Positions 56,959 to 64,000 of a stretch of DNA of 64,000 nucleotides are shown here, in pieces. A model generated the notes under the pieces. It had not been told where the DNA came from, ran no database searches, and was given only the letters and a program-made list of their open reading frames with translations. The number at the start of each line of letters is the position of its first letter. Positions within the stretch are counted from its first letter, which is position 1. The position numbers were made by a program, and so were the translations under genes. Source of the stretch: Clostridium ganghwense (GTDB lineage Bacteria > Bacillota > Clostridia > Clostridiales > Clostridiaceae); contig NZ_JAPQES010000003.1 of assembly GCF_026735165.1 (NCBI RefSeq), positions 372,001-436,000 of the forward strand, given 5' to 3'.

Positions 56959-58401
56959 TTATAAATATATTTTAAATGCAGTCTTAAAATTTTCCTCGGA
57001 TTCAAGATATAATTGACCTCCATGTTTCTCAACAATCTTATGTGCAATAGATAATCCCAGGCCTGTTCCCCCTGTTGTTCTTCTAGACAAATCGCCCCTT
57101 GTAAAATCTTCAAATATTTGTTCTTTCAAACTATCCTCAATACCCTTTCCGTTATCTGCAATTACAATTTCTATACCATATAATTTTTTCTTTAATTCTA
57201 TTTTTAATGTTGTATAGTCTGGATTATATTTCAAAGCATTTGAAATAATATTTGAAACAGCTCTTGCCATTTCATTTTTATCAAATTCATATATAATTTC
57301 GTATTCTGGAATATCAATTATAAAATCAAAATTTTTGTTTTCAATTTCAGGATAAAACTCTACAGCTATTTCTCTCATAAATTCACAAATATCCAGTTTT
57401 TCTTTATACATAATATATTTATCATTATTAAGCTTGGCTAACTCATGAATATTTTCAATAAGAGTAGTTACTCTTTGAGATTTTTCATATATTGTTTTAA
57501 GGTACATTCTTTTTCTTTCCTCATCTTTAACAACTTCATCATATAATGCTTTTGAATATCCCTGTATGGATGCTACGGGGGTTTTTAAATCATGAGAAAG
57601 ATCAACAAAAAGCTGCTGTTTTAAAGCTTCATTTTTTTGTCTTTCTATCTCTCCTGATTGGATTTTTTCTGCCATGAAATTAAAAGCATCCCTTATCTGA
57701 GCAAATTCATTTGCACTTTTAAAATTAATTCTTGTGTAATAATAACCATCTGTCATTTTTTCTATTCCTTCAAGTATTTTTTTTAATGGCTCTACTATTT
57801 TTCTTGATGTCCAAAATGCATAAAATCTTACTACAATAAATAAAAAAATTAATATTCCCAAAATTCCTTTCATTATTTCACCAGATGCTTTTGCTATATA
57901 TTTTTCAGGAGATGATCTTTTATCTACATCTATCTTTATAACTCCTGGAGGTATTTTAACCATACAATAATATTTCTTTCCATCTGTATAAAATGGAGTT
58001 ATTGAATGTAGATATGAATCATCATTTTTTTCTTCATCTAAATTTGTATCTATTAACTTATATATCTCTTCTTCAGTATAAGCTTTTTTATCATCCTTCT
58101 TTTTTCCAATAACATATACCACATTCCTATCTGAATCTAGTATTTCAACCCAGCCTCCTACTGACGTAATTTTTGAAGCATCTATATTTTTATAATCACT
58201 TTTTACTATCTTTGAAGCCATAAAAAACTGCTGTATTTCACCTATGTATTCATTTGAACATAACATTTTCCCAATACTTACAGCTGTAAAAGTTATACCA
58301 GATATAAATACTATAATTATCAGAAATACAAATAAAACATAATGTTGAAACATGGTGGTATATACTTTTTTATATTTTTCATTTTTTTTGGTATTAAGCA
58401 T
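56959..58401 (-). CDS. Sensor histidine kinase
   Basis: 480 residues. Two membrane segments (about 15-40 and 172-195) around an extracellular sensor domain, a HAMP domain (about 197-250), HisKA with FVDLSHDLKTPVASIQGYSK (phospho-His), and HATPase with NIISNALKYN, IADNGKGIED and GGTGLGLSIAH. GGAGAG precedes ATG. It follows the response regulator by 29 bases and senses an external signal not visible here. Confidence 0.95.
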   Translation of the reverse strand: MLNTKKNEKYKKVYTTMFQHYVLFVFLIIIVFISGITFTAVSIGKMLCSNEYIGEIQQFFMASKIVKSDYKNIDASKITSVGGWVEILDSDRNVVYVIGKKKDDKKAYTEEEIYKLIDTNLDEEKNDDSYLHSITPFYTDGKKYYCMVKIPPGVIKIDVDKRSSPEKYIAKASGEIMKGILGILIFLFIVVRFYAFWTSRKIVEPLKKILEGIEKMTDGYYYTRINFKSANEFAQIRDAFNFMAEKIQSGEIERQKNEALKQQLFVDLSHDLKTPVASIQGYSKALYDEVVKDEERKRMYLKTIYEKSQRVTTLIENIHELAKLNNDKYIMYKEKLDICEFMREIAVEFYPEIENKNFDFIIDIPEYEIIYEFDKNEMARAVSNIISNALKYNPDYTTLKIELKKKLYGIEIVIADNGKGIEDSLKEQIFEDFTRGDLSRRTTGGTGLGLSIAHKIVEKHGGQLYLESEENFKTAFKIYL

Positions 58402-58430
58402 TATTTAAACTCTCCATATAATCAATTAAA

Positions 58431-59141
58431 TTATAATTTTTTATTTTCAAACTTATATCCAAGACCTCTTATGGTTTTAATATACATAAGTGTTTTTGAG
58501 TCATCCTCTATTTTATCTCGAAGGTTACTCATGTGAACCATTATAGCGTTATCATCACCATAAAAGGTTTCTTCCCATACTTGTTCAAAAATTTGTTTTT
58601 TAGTAAACACTCTACCTGAGCTATTCATTAACAGAAAAAGAATTTTATATTCTGTTGATGTAAGAGACACTTCTTGATTATTTTTATAAAGTGTACATGT
58701 AATTGTATCTAGTTTCAAATCACCAAATTCTATGTGTTCAGCTTGTCTACTTTTGCTATGATTTATATTTATATTGAATTTATAATATCTTCTAAGCTGC
58801 GCTTTTACTCTTGCTGCAATTTCAAGAGGATTAAAAGGCTTGGTAACATAATCATCCGCTCCAAGTTCAAGTCCAAGTATTCTATCACTATATTCATTTT
58901 TAGCTGAAAGCATAATTACAGGAATATTATATTTTTCTCTTATTTTCTTTATAAGATGATATCCATCCATATTAGGCATCATTATATCTATTACAGCAAT
59001 GTCAATAGAATTTACCTGTAAAATATCAAGTGCCATAATTCCATCGTAAGCTCTAAATATTTCATATTCTTCTTCCAAATATAATGATAAAAGTTCTACT
59101 AATTCCTTCTCATCATCAGCAATTAATATTTTTTTCATCAA
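58431..59141 (-). CDS. OmpR-family response regulator
   Basis: 236 residues. Receiver domain with DDE (11-13), phospho-Asp in VIDIMMPNMDG (about 54) and KPFN (about 105); winged-helix DNA-binding domain from about 135 (SLTSTEYKILFLLMNSSGRV). Two ATGs in a row; the first is 10 bases after AGGAG. Cotranscribed with the kinase and with the 57-residue membrane protein upstream. Confidence 0.95.
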   Translation of the reverse strand: MMKKILIADDEKELVELLSLYLEEEYEIFRAYDGIMALDILQVNSIDIAVIDIMMPNMDGYHLIKKIREKYNIPVIMLSAKNEYSDRILGLELGADDYVTKPFNPLEIAARVKAQLRRYYKFNININHSKSRQAEHIEFGDLKLDTITCTLYKNNQEVSLTSTEYKILFLLMNSSGRVFTKKQIFEQVWEETFYGDDNAIMVHMSNLRDKIEDDSKTLMYIKTIRGLGYKFENKKL

Positions 59142-59197
59142 TTTGCAGCTCCTTTTTCTTAATTTAATTCTATAACTTACTTGTTAATAATTAGTTA

Positions 59198-59371
59198 CTA
59201 ATCAATATTTTTCTTAATTTTATTATAATGTGTATACGAACTAATAATCAAAGCTATTATTAATAATATACGTAACACCATATGCCATATATTAGTTTTC
59301 ATAAATATAACAAAACATGTAAGTACCATTATACCTACTATATTTAATATAATAGAAAATTTATGATTCAT
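59198..59371 (-). CDS. 57-residue membrane protein upstream of the two-component genes
   Basis: Starts at ATG 59371 with a very good site (AAGGAGGGATTACTT) and ends at TAG 59198. Two hydrophobic segments, about residues 5-25 and 30-45, with a short KTNIWH loop and a basic end (NKIKKNID). It lies 56 bases before the response regulator on the same strand. Small membrane proteins beside sensor kinases can modulate them; this is inference. Confidence 0.75.
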   Translation of the reverse strand: MNHKFSIILNIVGIMVLTCFVIFMKTNIWHMVLRILLIIALIISSYTHYNKIKKNID

Positions 59372-59457
59372 AAGTAATCCCTCCTTATTTTTACATTGTA
59401 TTCCTGTTTTATTTATCCCAACTTAATAAAATCTTAAGATTACCTTAAGATATACGC

Positions 59458-59490
59458 AAAAATACCGTATTGAACTCAATACGGTATTTT
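59458..59490 (-). terminator. Terminator of the orphan histidine kinase
   Basis: AAAAATACCGTATTG and CAATACGGTATTTTT form a 15-bp stem with a 3-base loop and T-run. Confidence 0.9.
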
Positions 59491-59511
59491 TAATCATACT
59501 TACTATCAAAC

Positions 59512-60972
59512 TTATACATTAACATCTGAAAATTCTATTTCTATTTTTTTCATATTTATTTCGTTTAAACTTACATTATCTCTAGTATGGTCATCAAGTA
59601 CCTTTAAAGGAAGTACTATTGTAAATTTACAACCTTTATCAATTTCACTTTCAAGCATTATTTTGCCTCCATGCATTTCAACAAAAGATTTAACCAATGA
59701 AAGTCCTATACCACTTCCTTCATTTTCCCTCACAAAAGTCTCTGATACCTGAGTAAATCTATTATATATGGACTTCTGCATATTCTCTGGAATTCCTATA
59801 CCATTATCCTTTATAGATATTAAAATTTGTCCATCTTTTTCACATATATTTACTTTAATTTCACCAGATTCTCTAGTAAATTTAACAGCATTTGATAACA
59901 AATTTAGCATTATTCTTTCCATCTTTTCACTATCACATGCAATAACCTTTTCCTCAAACTCAGTATCAAATTCAATCTGAATACATTTTTCTTCTGCATA
60001 AGGTACTATTGATAATGTTATGTCCTCTATCAATTTAACTATATCATAATTATAAAGGTTTAATTGCATAAAACCAGCCTCAATTTTACTCATATCAATA
60101 AGGTTATTAATTAATTTAATCAGTCTATAACAATTTTGTCTCATAGTTTTTAAATAATTTTTAAGTTTTTGATTTTCTGCACATTTTTCAGGAAGATTTA
60201 TCTCAAAAATCTGAATACTGCTAAAAATAATATTGATAGGAGTTCTAAGTTCATGAGAAATATTGGCAATAAATTCTGTTTTTAGTTTGTCTAACTCATA
60301 TGCATCTTGAAGCAGTTTTTGATTACTTTTAACTTCTTCTTGAAGTAAATTTACATGACTATCAAACTTTCTATGTGTTTCTTCTATAGTAATCAAAATA
60401 ATAGAAAAAGAGAGTGTTACCGTGTGCAGTATATAAGCTACTATATCAATATAATAATCTTTTCTTGCAATAAATAACCATGAAAAACCAAATACCATCT
60501 GAACTAATGGGAAAATAATAGTAGTAATTGCTAAAAAATGTATACTAAAAGTTTTATTTTTACATTTTAATATATTCATTCCCAAATAAATATAAATAAA
60601 CATAAGGAAAATTTTATGAATAAATACACTAATAGGACATATAAAATTTAATGCTAATAGATCTATAATAACTAAACTTATAGCTCCATATAAATGGTAT
60701 TTTGAAATCTTTCTTTTTAAAAAGCTTTCTATAGTTGCATAAGCTAAAAAATTGCTGCTTAAAAAAAAGAAAACAGCAATATTAGTCATAAGGTTATTCT
60801 TATTGTTAACTTCCCCAAATAATGTAAATACAACTGTGATTATACCTAAAATATGACTTATAGACATAAAGTTTATATACTTTTTAGGATGAACTATATT
60901 AAATGAAATAAAAATTAAAGCTAAAGTTGCATACAAAAATAACAATATAAGATAAAAAGTAATACTCTCCAT
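59512..60972 (-). CDS. Membrane histidine kinase without adjacent regulator
   Basis: 486 residues. About seven or eight membrane segments in residues 5-205 (a MASE-like or 7TM sensor), a short coiled linker, HisKA with FIANISHELRTPINIIFSS (His near 240) and a HATPase with LLSNAVKFT, IKDNGIGIPE and GSGIGLSLV. No receiver domain. No response regulator is fused or directly partnered; the nearest lies 370 bases downstream with its own kinase. It is divergent from the c-di-GMP riboswitch and Tad operon. Confidence 0.93.
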   Translation of the reverse strand: MESITFYLILLFLYATLALIFISFNIVHPKKYINFMSISHILGIITVVFTLFGEVNNKNNLMTNIAVFFFLSSNFLAYATIESFLKRKISKYHLYGAISLVIIDLLALNFICPISVFIHKIFLMFIYIYLGMNILKCKNKTFSIHFLAITTIIFPLVQMVFGFSWLFIARKDYYIDIVAYILHTVTLSFSIILITIEETHRKFDSHVNLLQEEVKSNQKLLQDAYELDKLKTEFIANISHELRTPINIIFSSIQIFEINLPEKCAENQKLKNYLKTMRQNCYRLIKLINNLIDMSKIEAGFMQLNLYNYDIVKLIEDITLSIVPYAEEKCIQIEFDTEFEEKVIACDSEKMERIMLNLLSNAVKFTRESGEIKVNICEKDGQILISIKDNGIGIPENMQKSIYNRFTQVSETFVRENEGSGIGLSLVKSFVEMHGGKIMLESEIDKGCKFTIVLPLKVLDDHTRDNVSLNEINMKKIEIEFSDVNV

Positions 60973-61192
60973 AATTTACCCCTGTTTCATAAGTTTTTTT
61001 ACTTATATTTTATCAAAATGCTAATTCTTGAGTCAAACAAATATCCAAATAAGATTTTTAGTTCATTTTACCACCACTTCAAATAGTTTTAAAATTTAGT
61101 ATTTTAGCTCTTATATTTTGCCATATATTGATACTTGCACCCCCTCCCTATATATATATATAATTAAATTAATATAAGATATAAAACTCGAT

Positions 61193-61273
61193 AAAGGCAA
61201 AATTAGTGAAAGCTAATGACGCAAAGCTATAGGGACTACGGTGTTTTTACACTATGTCAGCCAGTTGCCGAAA
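61193..61273 (+). ncRNA. c-di-GMP-I riboswitch (GEMM-I)
   Basis: The motif reads GGCAAAATTAGTGAAAGCTA, then ATGACGCAAAGCTATAGGG, ACTACGG, a short hairpin, ATGTCAGCCAGTTGCCG. The GAAA tetraloop, GACGCAAAGC core and P1 pair GGCAA/TTGCC are all in place. It binds cyclic di-GMP. The Flp/Tad operon starts 65 bases downstream. Confidence 0.95.
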
Positions 61274-61284
61274 GGTTTGGAATT

Positions 61285-61314
61285 ATACCCACACCCGTAG
61301 GTTGGGTATTTTTT
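61285..61314 (+). terminator. Terminator following the c-di-GMP riboswitch
   Basis: ATACCCA (61285-61291) and TGGGTAT (61303-61309) then T6. It ends before the DUF192 ribosome site, so the riboswitch probably works by attenuation. Whether ligand promotes or prevents termination cannot be read with confidence. Confidence 0.85.
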
Positions 61315-61337
61315 GTTATCAGGAGGTGAACTTCCCC

Positions 61338-61679
61338 ATGCTTCTTAAAAATAAGACTAATAATAATATAATTGTGCAAAATGTAATTGTTGCAAATAGT
61401 TTTTTTAAAAGACTTAGGGGGCTAATGTTTACAAAGGAGCTTTCACCTCAATCAGGATTATATATTTCTCCCTGTAGTGGAATACACACTTATTTTATGA
61501 ATTATACTATCGATGTTTTATATCTCGATATTAACAATACAATACTTGCTATTGATGAGAACATGACACCTGGAAGAGTCGGAAAATTCAGAAAAAGCTC
61601 CGTGGCTGTTGTTGAACTCACAAGCGGCAAGGTAAAAGAAACTCAAACTAAAGTTGGACAAGTAGTAGAATTTGTATAG
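61338..61679 (+). CDS. DUF192 family protein leading the Tad operon
   Basis: 113 residues from ATG 61338 (AGGAGGTGAAC upstream); a longer frame would run through the riboswitch. FFKRLRGLMFTKEL, GLYISPCSGIHTYFMNYTID and VVELTSGKVKE are DUF192 marks. These small beta-barrel proteins often sit in Tad/Flp operons; function unknown. First gene after the riboswitch. Confidence 0.9.
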   Translation: MLLKNKTNNNIIVQNVIVANSFFKRLRGLMFTKELSPQSGLYISPCSGIHTYFMNYTIDVLYLDINNTILAIDENMTPGRVGKFRKSSVAVVELTSGKVKETQTKVGQVVEFV

Positions 61680-61742
61680 TTAAAGGAGGGAAAAATAAAC
61701 ATTTAGTAAATTCATAAAAAACTATTTAAGGGAGGTAATTTT

Positions 61743-61928
61743 ATGTTAAATAAAATGAAGAATTTAGTTGTTGATGAAAGAGGTCAAGGAATGACTGAGT
61801 ACGGATTGGTTTTAGGTGTTATTGGAATCGGAGCAATAGTAGCTTTAGTAGCTTTAAGGGACCAAATTAGTACATTGATTAACAATGTTAAAACAAATAT
61901 ATTTAATAATACACCATCAGCAAGCTAA
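61743..61928 (+). CDS. flp: Flp-type pilin (type IVb prepilin)
   Basis: 61 residues. The G-x4-EY signal is ERG(14)QGMTEY: cleavage after G14 gives a mature start QGMTEYGLV with Glu at +5, followed by one hydrophobic helix. It is the structural subunit of Tad pili. GGGAGG precedes the ATG and an attenuator lies after the gene. Confidence 0.95.
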   Translation: MLNKMKNLVVDERGQGMTEYGLVLGVIGIGAIVALVALRDQISTLINNVKTNIFNNTPSAS

Positions 61929-61935
61929 TATATAC

Positions 61936-61968
61936 AAAGGGTCCTGCAGCAAGTAGCAGGGCCTTTTT
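61936..61968 (+). terminator. Partial terminator after flp
   Basis: AAAGG-TCCTGC and GCAGGGCCTTT pair with one bulge and T6 follows. It lies between flp and cpaA, so pilin can be made in excess of the assembly proteins. Confidence 0.88.
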
Positions 61969-61986
61969 TAAACGGGAGGTGGAAAA

Positions 61987-62505
61987 ATGTTATTTGATTT
62001 AATTCTAGTTTTCGTGCTAATTACATGTTTTATAACGGATTTAAAGTATCAAAAAATATACAATAAAGTTATTTTTCCATCGCTTATTGTATCATTACTA
62101 CTGCATTTTATTTTCTATGGTTATATTGGTTTAAAATCCTCACTACTAGGCTTTGTAGTAGGTTTTGGTATACTTTTAATCCCCTATTTTTCAGGTGGGA
62201 TTGGAGCTGGTGATGTTAAGCTTCTAGCACTTATAGGCGCTATAAAAGGAAGTACTTTTGTCTTTAATACTGCTCTATATATGGCAGTAATAGGCGGGAT
62301 TATGGCCCTTGTTGTTATTTTATATCATAAAGATTCTCTAAAGTTTTTTAAAGAATTATTTTTATGGATAATCTCATTGTTGCATGGTATAAAATACAAA
62401 CTTGAACTGCCAACCTCACCGCTTTTAAAAAAATATCCATATGGACTTGCAATAGTAGGTGGTGCTGTAATTTGCCTTATCTCTAAGGGGGCCTGGATTG
62501 TATGA
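61987..62505 (+). CDS. cpaA: Prepilin peptidase (TadV/CpaA)
   Basis: 172 residues, five or six membrane segments. The two aspartates are in FITDLKYQK (D18) and GAGDVKLLAL (D76; GxGD motif). The short form lacks the N-methylase domain, usual for TadV. It cleaves Flp and TadE-like pseudopilins. GGGAGGTGG precedes the ATG; the stop overlaps tadE as ATGA. Confidence 0.94.
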   Translation: MLFDLILVFVLITCFITDLKYQKIYNKVIFPSLIVSLLLHFIFYGYIGLKSSLLGFVVGFGILLIPYFSGGIGAGDVKLLALIGAIKGSTFVFNTALYMAVIGGIMALVVILYHKDSLKFFKELFLWIISLLHGIKYKLELPTSPLLKKYPYGLAIVGGAVICLISKGAWIV

Positions 62506-62882
62506 TCAAGAAAAAAGGACAGGCAATATTAGAAACTGCTCTTGTCCTTCCTATTATTTTAATTGTCTTTTGTGGAATTATTGATTTTGGAAGAATTTTT
62601 CATGCATCAACCCATTTAAACATGGTAACCCAAGAAGCAGTAAGATTGGCAGGCTTAGGAGAAAATGATAGCGAAATAGTTCAATTTGTTAATGACAAAG
62701 TTTATTTAGTAGATAAAGATACTATTCAAATAGATATCACTCCAAATAGCCTTCTAAGAAAATCTGGTGACTATGTTACAGTAAAAATAACATATAAAGT
62801 TAACTATATAACTCCTATTATTAGCACATTCCTTCCATCACCCTTTGAGGTAAATACTCAATCAACCATAAGAGTTGAATAG
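62502..62882 (+). CDS. tadE: TadE-like pseudopilin
   Basis: 126 residues. KKGQAILETALVLPIILIVF has a G-x4-E pseudopilin cleavage pattern and one membrane helix; the outside part is beta-rich. Starts in a 4-base overlap with cpaA. Minor pilus component. Confidence 0.92.
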   Translation: MIKKKGQAILETALVLPIILIVFCGIIDFGRIFHASTHLNMVTQEAVRLAGLGENDSEIVQFVNDKVYLVDKDTIQIDITPNSLLRKSGDYVTVKITYKVNYITPIISTFLPSPFEVNTQSTIRVE

Positions 62883-62892
62883 GAGGGAGATT

Positions 62893-63816
62893 ATGTTATT
62901 AAAAAAATTAAATCTGTTTAAAGAAGAAGATGGCAGTGCATTGGTGTTATTTACTCTATTCTTTGTAATAATTATTGGAATAGCTGGTCTTGTAATTGAT
63001 GGAGGCCTTTTATTCACTACCAAAAGTCATTTAAAAAAAACAGCAAATGCAGCAGTTTTATCAGGTGCACAAGAGCTTACAAATAGTGATAATTCAGTAA
63101 ATGAAGTTGTCTTAGAAATTTTGAAAGCTCACGAAGAAGAAAATAACCTAAAGGAAATATATATCGAAACAAATAATGAATATAAAGTAAGAGTTGTTTT
63201 AGAAAAAGAGGTACCATTAAAATTTTTAACACTCTTTAAAATTAACAGTATGACAATAACAGTATCCTCTTCTGCTGAACTTGTTCCCATGAGCCGTGGC
63301 CAAGGAGCAGTTCCCCTTGGAATAGATAAAAATATTCCCCTCGAGTATCTAAAGGAATACAAATTAAAAGTTGATTCAGGAGATTCTGAATACGGAAATT
63401 TTGGTATTTTGGCCCTTTCAGGTGTTGGGGCAAATCTTTATGAACAGGATTTAACCTATGGGTATGAAGGTGAAATAGAAGTTGGAGATATTATAAACAC
63501 TCAAACAGGAAACATATCAGGAAAAACCCGTGATGCTGTAAATTTTAGAATAAACTCATGTCCTCATCCCATTGATGACATAAACCATAGAGATTGCTCA
63601 AGAGTTATTTTAATTTTAGTTTATGAACCATACATGGTTCAATCTAATCAGTTAAAAGAAGTAAAAATAACGGGCTTTGCATACTTTTATATCAAATCTC
63701 CAATGGACCACAATGACTCTTCAATTACTGGATACTTTATAAGGAGAGCTGGCAGCGGCTTTGGAGATAAAAATATAGCAGATAATGGAGCATATACAAT
63801 TAGATTAATAGAGTAG
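62893..63816 (+). CDS. TadG-like membrane protein
   Basis: 307 residues from ATG 62893 behind AGGAGGGAGATT. EEDGSALVLFTLFFVIIIGI is the TadG/Tad-like N-terminal helix, then LVIDGGLLFTTKSHLKKTAN, typical of the Tad domain, and a large outside part with a single pair of Cys (NSCPHP, HRDCS). Pilus-associated. Confidence 0.9.
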   Translation: MLLKKLNLFKEEDGSALVLFTLFFVIIIGIAGLVIDGGLLFTTKSHLKKTANAAVLSGAQELTNSDNSVNEVVLEILKAHEEENNLKEIYIETNNEYKVRVVLEKEVPLKFLTLFKINSMTITVSSSAELVPMSRGQGAVPLGIDKNIPLEYLKEYKLKVDSGDSEYGNFGILALSGVGANLYEQDLTYGYEGEIEVGDIINTQTGNISGKTRDAVNFRINSCPHPIDDINHRDCSRVILILVYEPYMVQSNQLKEVKITGFAYFYIKSPMDHNDSSITGYFIRRAGSGFGDKNIADNGAYTIRLIE

Positions 63817-63824
63817 GTGAAAAA

Positions 63825-64000
63825 ATGAAGTCAAGAAATATTTTAATCTTAGCTCTAATGATGGCACTTATAACTACTTTTCTTTTCAATAAATATCTTA
63901 AGGATCTTGATAAAAAGTATAAAAAAAATGAAAACAAAATAAGTGTTGTAGTACCCCAAAAATATATTAATAAAAATGAAAAAGTTACTCGTGAACTGCT
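63825..64000 (+). CDS. cpaB: CpaB/RcpC-like protein, cut by window edge
   Basis: 58 residues visible: MKSRN, one membrane helix, then a basic linker and the start of a SAF-like segment (ISVVVPQKYINKNEKVT). CpaB helps assemble the Tad secretion channel. TAGGTGAAAAA precedes the ATG. The rest lies beyond the window. Confidence 0.8.
   Translation, partial: MKSRNILILALMMALITTFLFNKYLKDLDKKYKKNENKISVVVPQKYINKNEKVTREL

Noticed and set aside
61254-61337. N-terminal extension of the DUF192 protein
   Set aside because: It would translate the riboswitch and terminator; the ATG at 61338 has the AGGAGGTG site.

Overview
The window is AT-rich DNA of a low-GC Gram-positive anaerobe. Strong AGGAGG-type ribosome binding sites, TTG and GTG starts, hairpin terminators and gene families such as DUF6485, DUF5050 and clostridial M15 peptidase all point to Clostridium sensu stricto. 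I cannot name the species. About 55 genes can be supported, most on the minus strand. I see no tRNA, rRNA, CRISPR array, insertion sequence or prophage.

Layout. 1-8363: most of a giant cyclic beta-glucan synthase (GT84, glucoamylase-like, GH94), cut by the left edge. 8548-11444: lysA and lysC behind a lysine riboswitch with its terminator. 11653-15696: a MATE exporter, a short lipoprotein, a 97-residue peptide of 27 uninterrupted Met-x-Ser/Cys/Pro tripeptides, and, convergent to it, an E. coli-type YcaO enzyme with an added C-terminal four-cysteine cluster. 15775-18758: TPP riboswitch, thiC and a cotranscribed purF. 18816-31505: a single-strand inositol catabolic region with iolB, iolE, iolD, iolC, a LacI regulator, iolJ, an SSS symporter, a DeoR regulator, a Gfo/Idh/MocA dehydrogenase and a second TIM-barrel isomerase. 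31887-48733: mostly single housekeeping or accessory genes: DUF6485, SIMPL, nucleotidyltransferase, HD, YdcF, HAD, M15 peptidase, acetyltransferases, YgiQ, Nudix, two DUF2238-like membrane proteins, comB, DUF2809 and an M18 aminopeptidase. 48890-60972: envelope and signalling genes: exported protein, CDF transporter, DUF5050 lipoprotein, tyrosine phosphatase, a small sigma factor with a PH-like partner, a PH-like protein, a CPBP protease, a two-component system preceded by a 57-residue membrane protein, and an orphan histidine kinase. 61193-64000: a c-di-GMP-I riboswitch heading a Flp/Tad pilus operon (DUF192, flp, cpaA, tadE, tadG-like, cpaB) that runs off the right edge.

How it fits together. 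Three metabolite riboswitches (lysine, TPP, c-di-GMP) each end in an intrinsic terminator ahead of their operon. The inositol genes give a route from keto-inositol to DHAP plus malonate semialdehyde, with two local regulators and a cluster of AATGCA half-sites before iolC. The thiC-purF pairing suggests a dedicated phosphoribosylamine supply for thiamine pyrimidine synthesis.

The best candidate for an undescribed system is the Met-tripeptide protein with the YcaO enzyme at 13.4-15.8 kb. It may be an unusual RiPP-like modified peptide or a metal-binding repeat protein. Possible sporulation-type promoters before both genes raise the idea of a spore-related product. Other points are the c-di-GMP-controlled pilus operon, two 31/34-identical palindromes beside terminators, a 186-bp hairpin before the sigma/PH genes, and unannotated small proteins.
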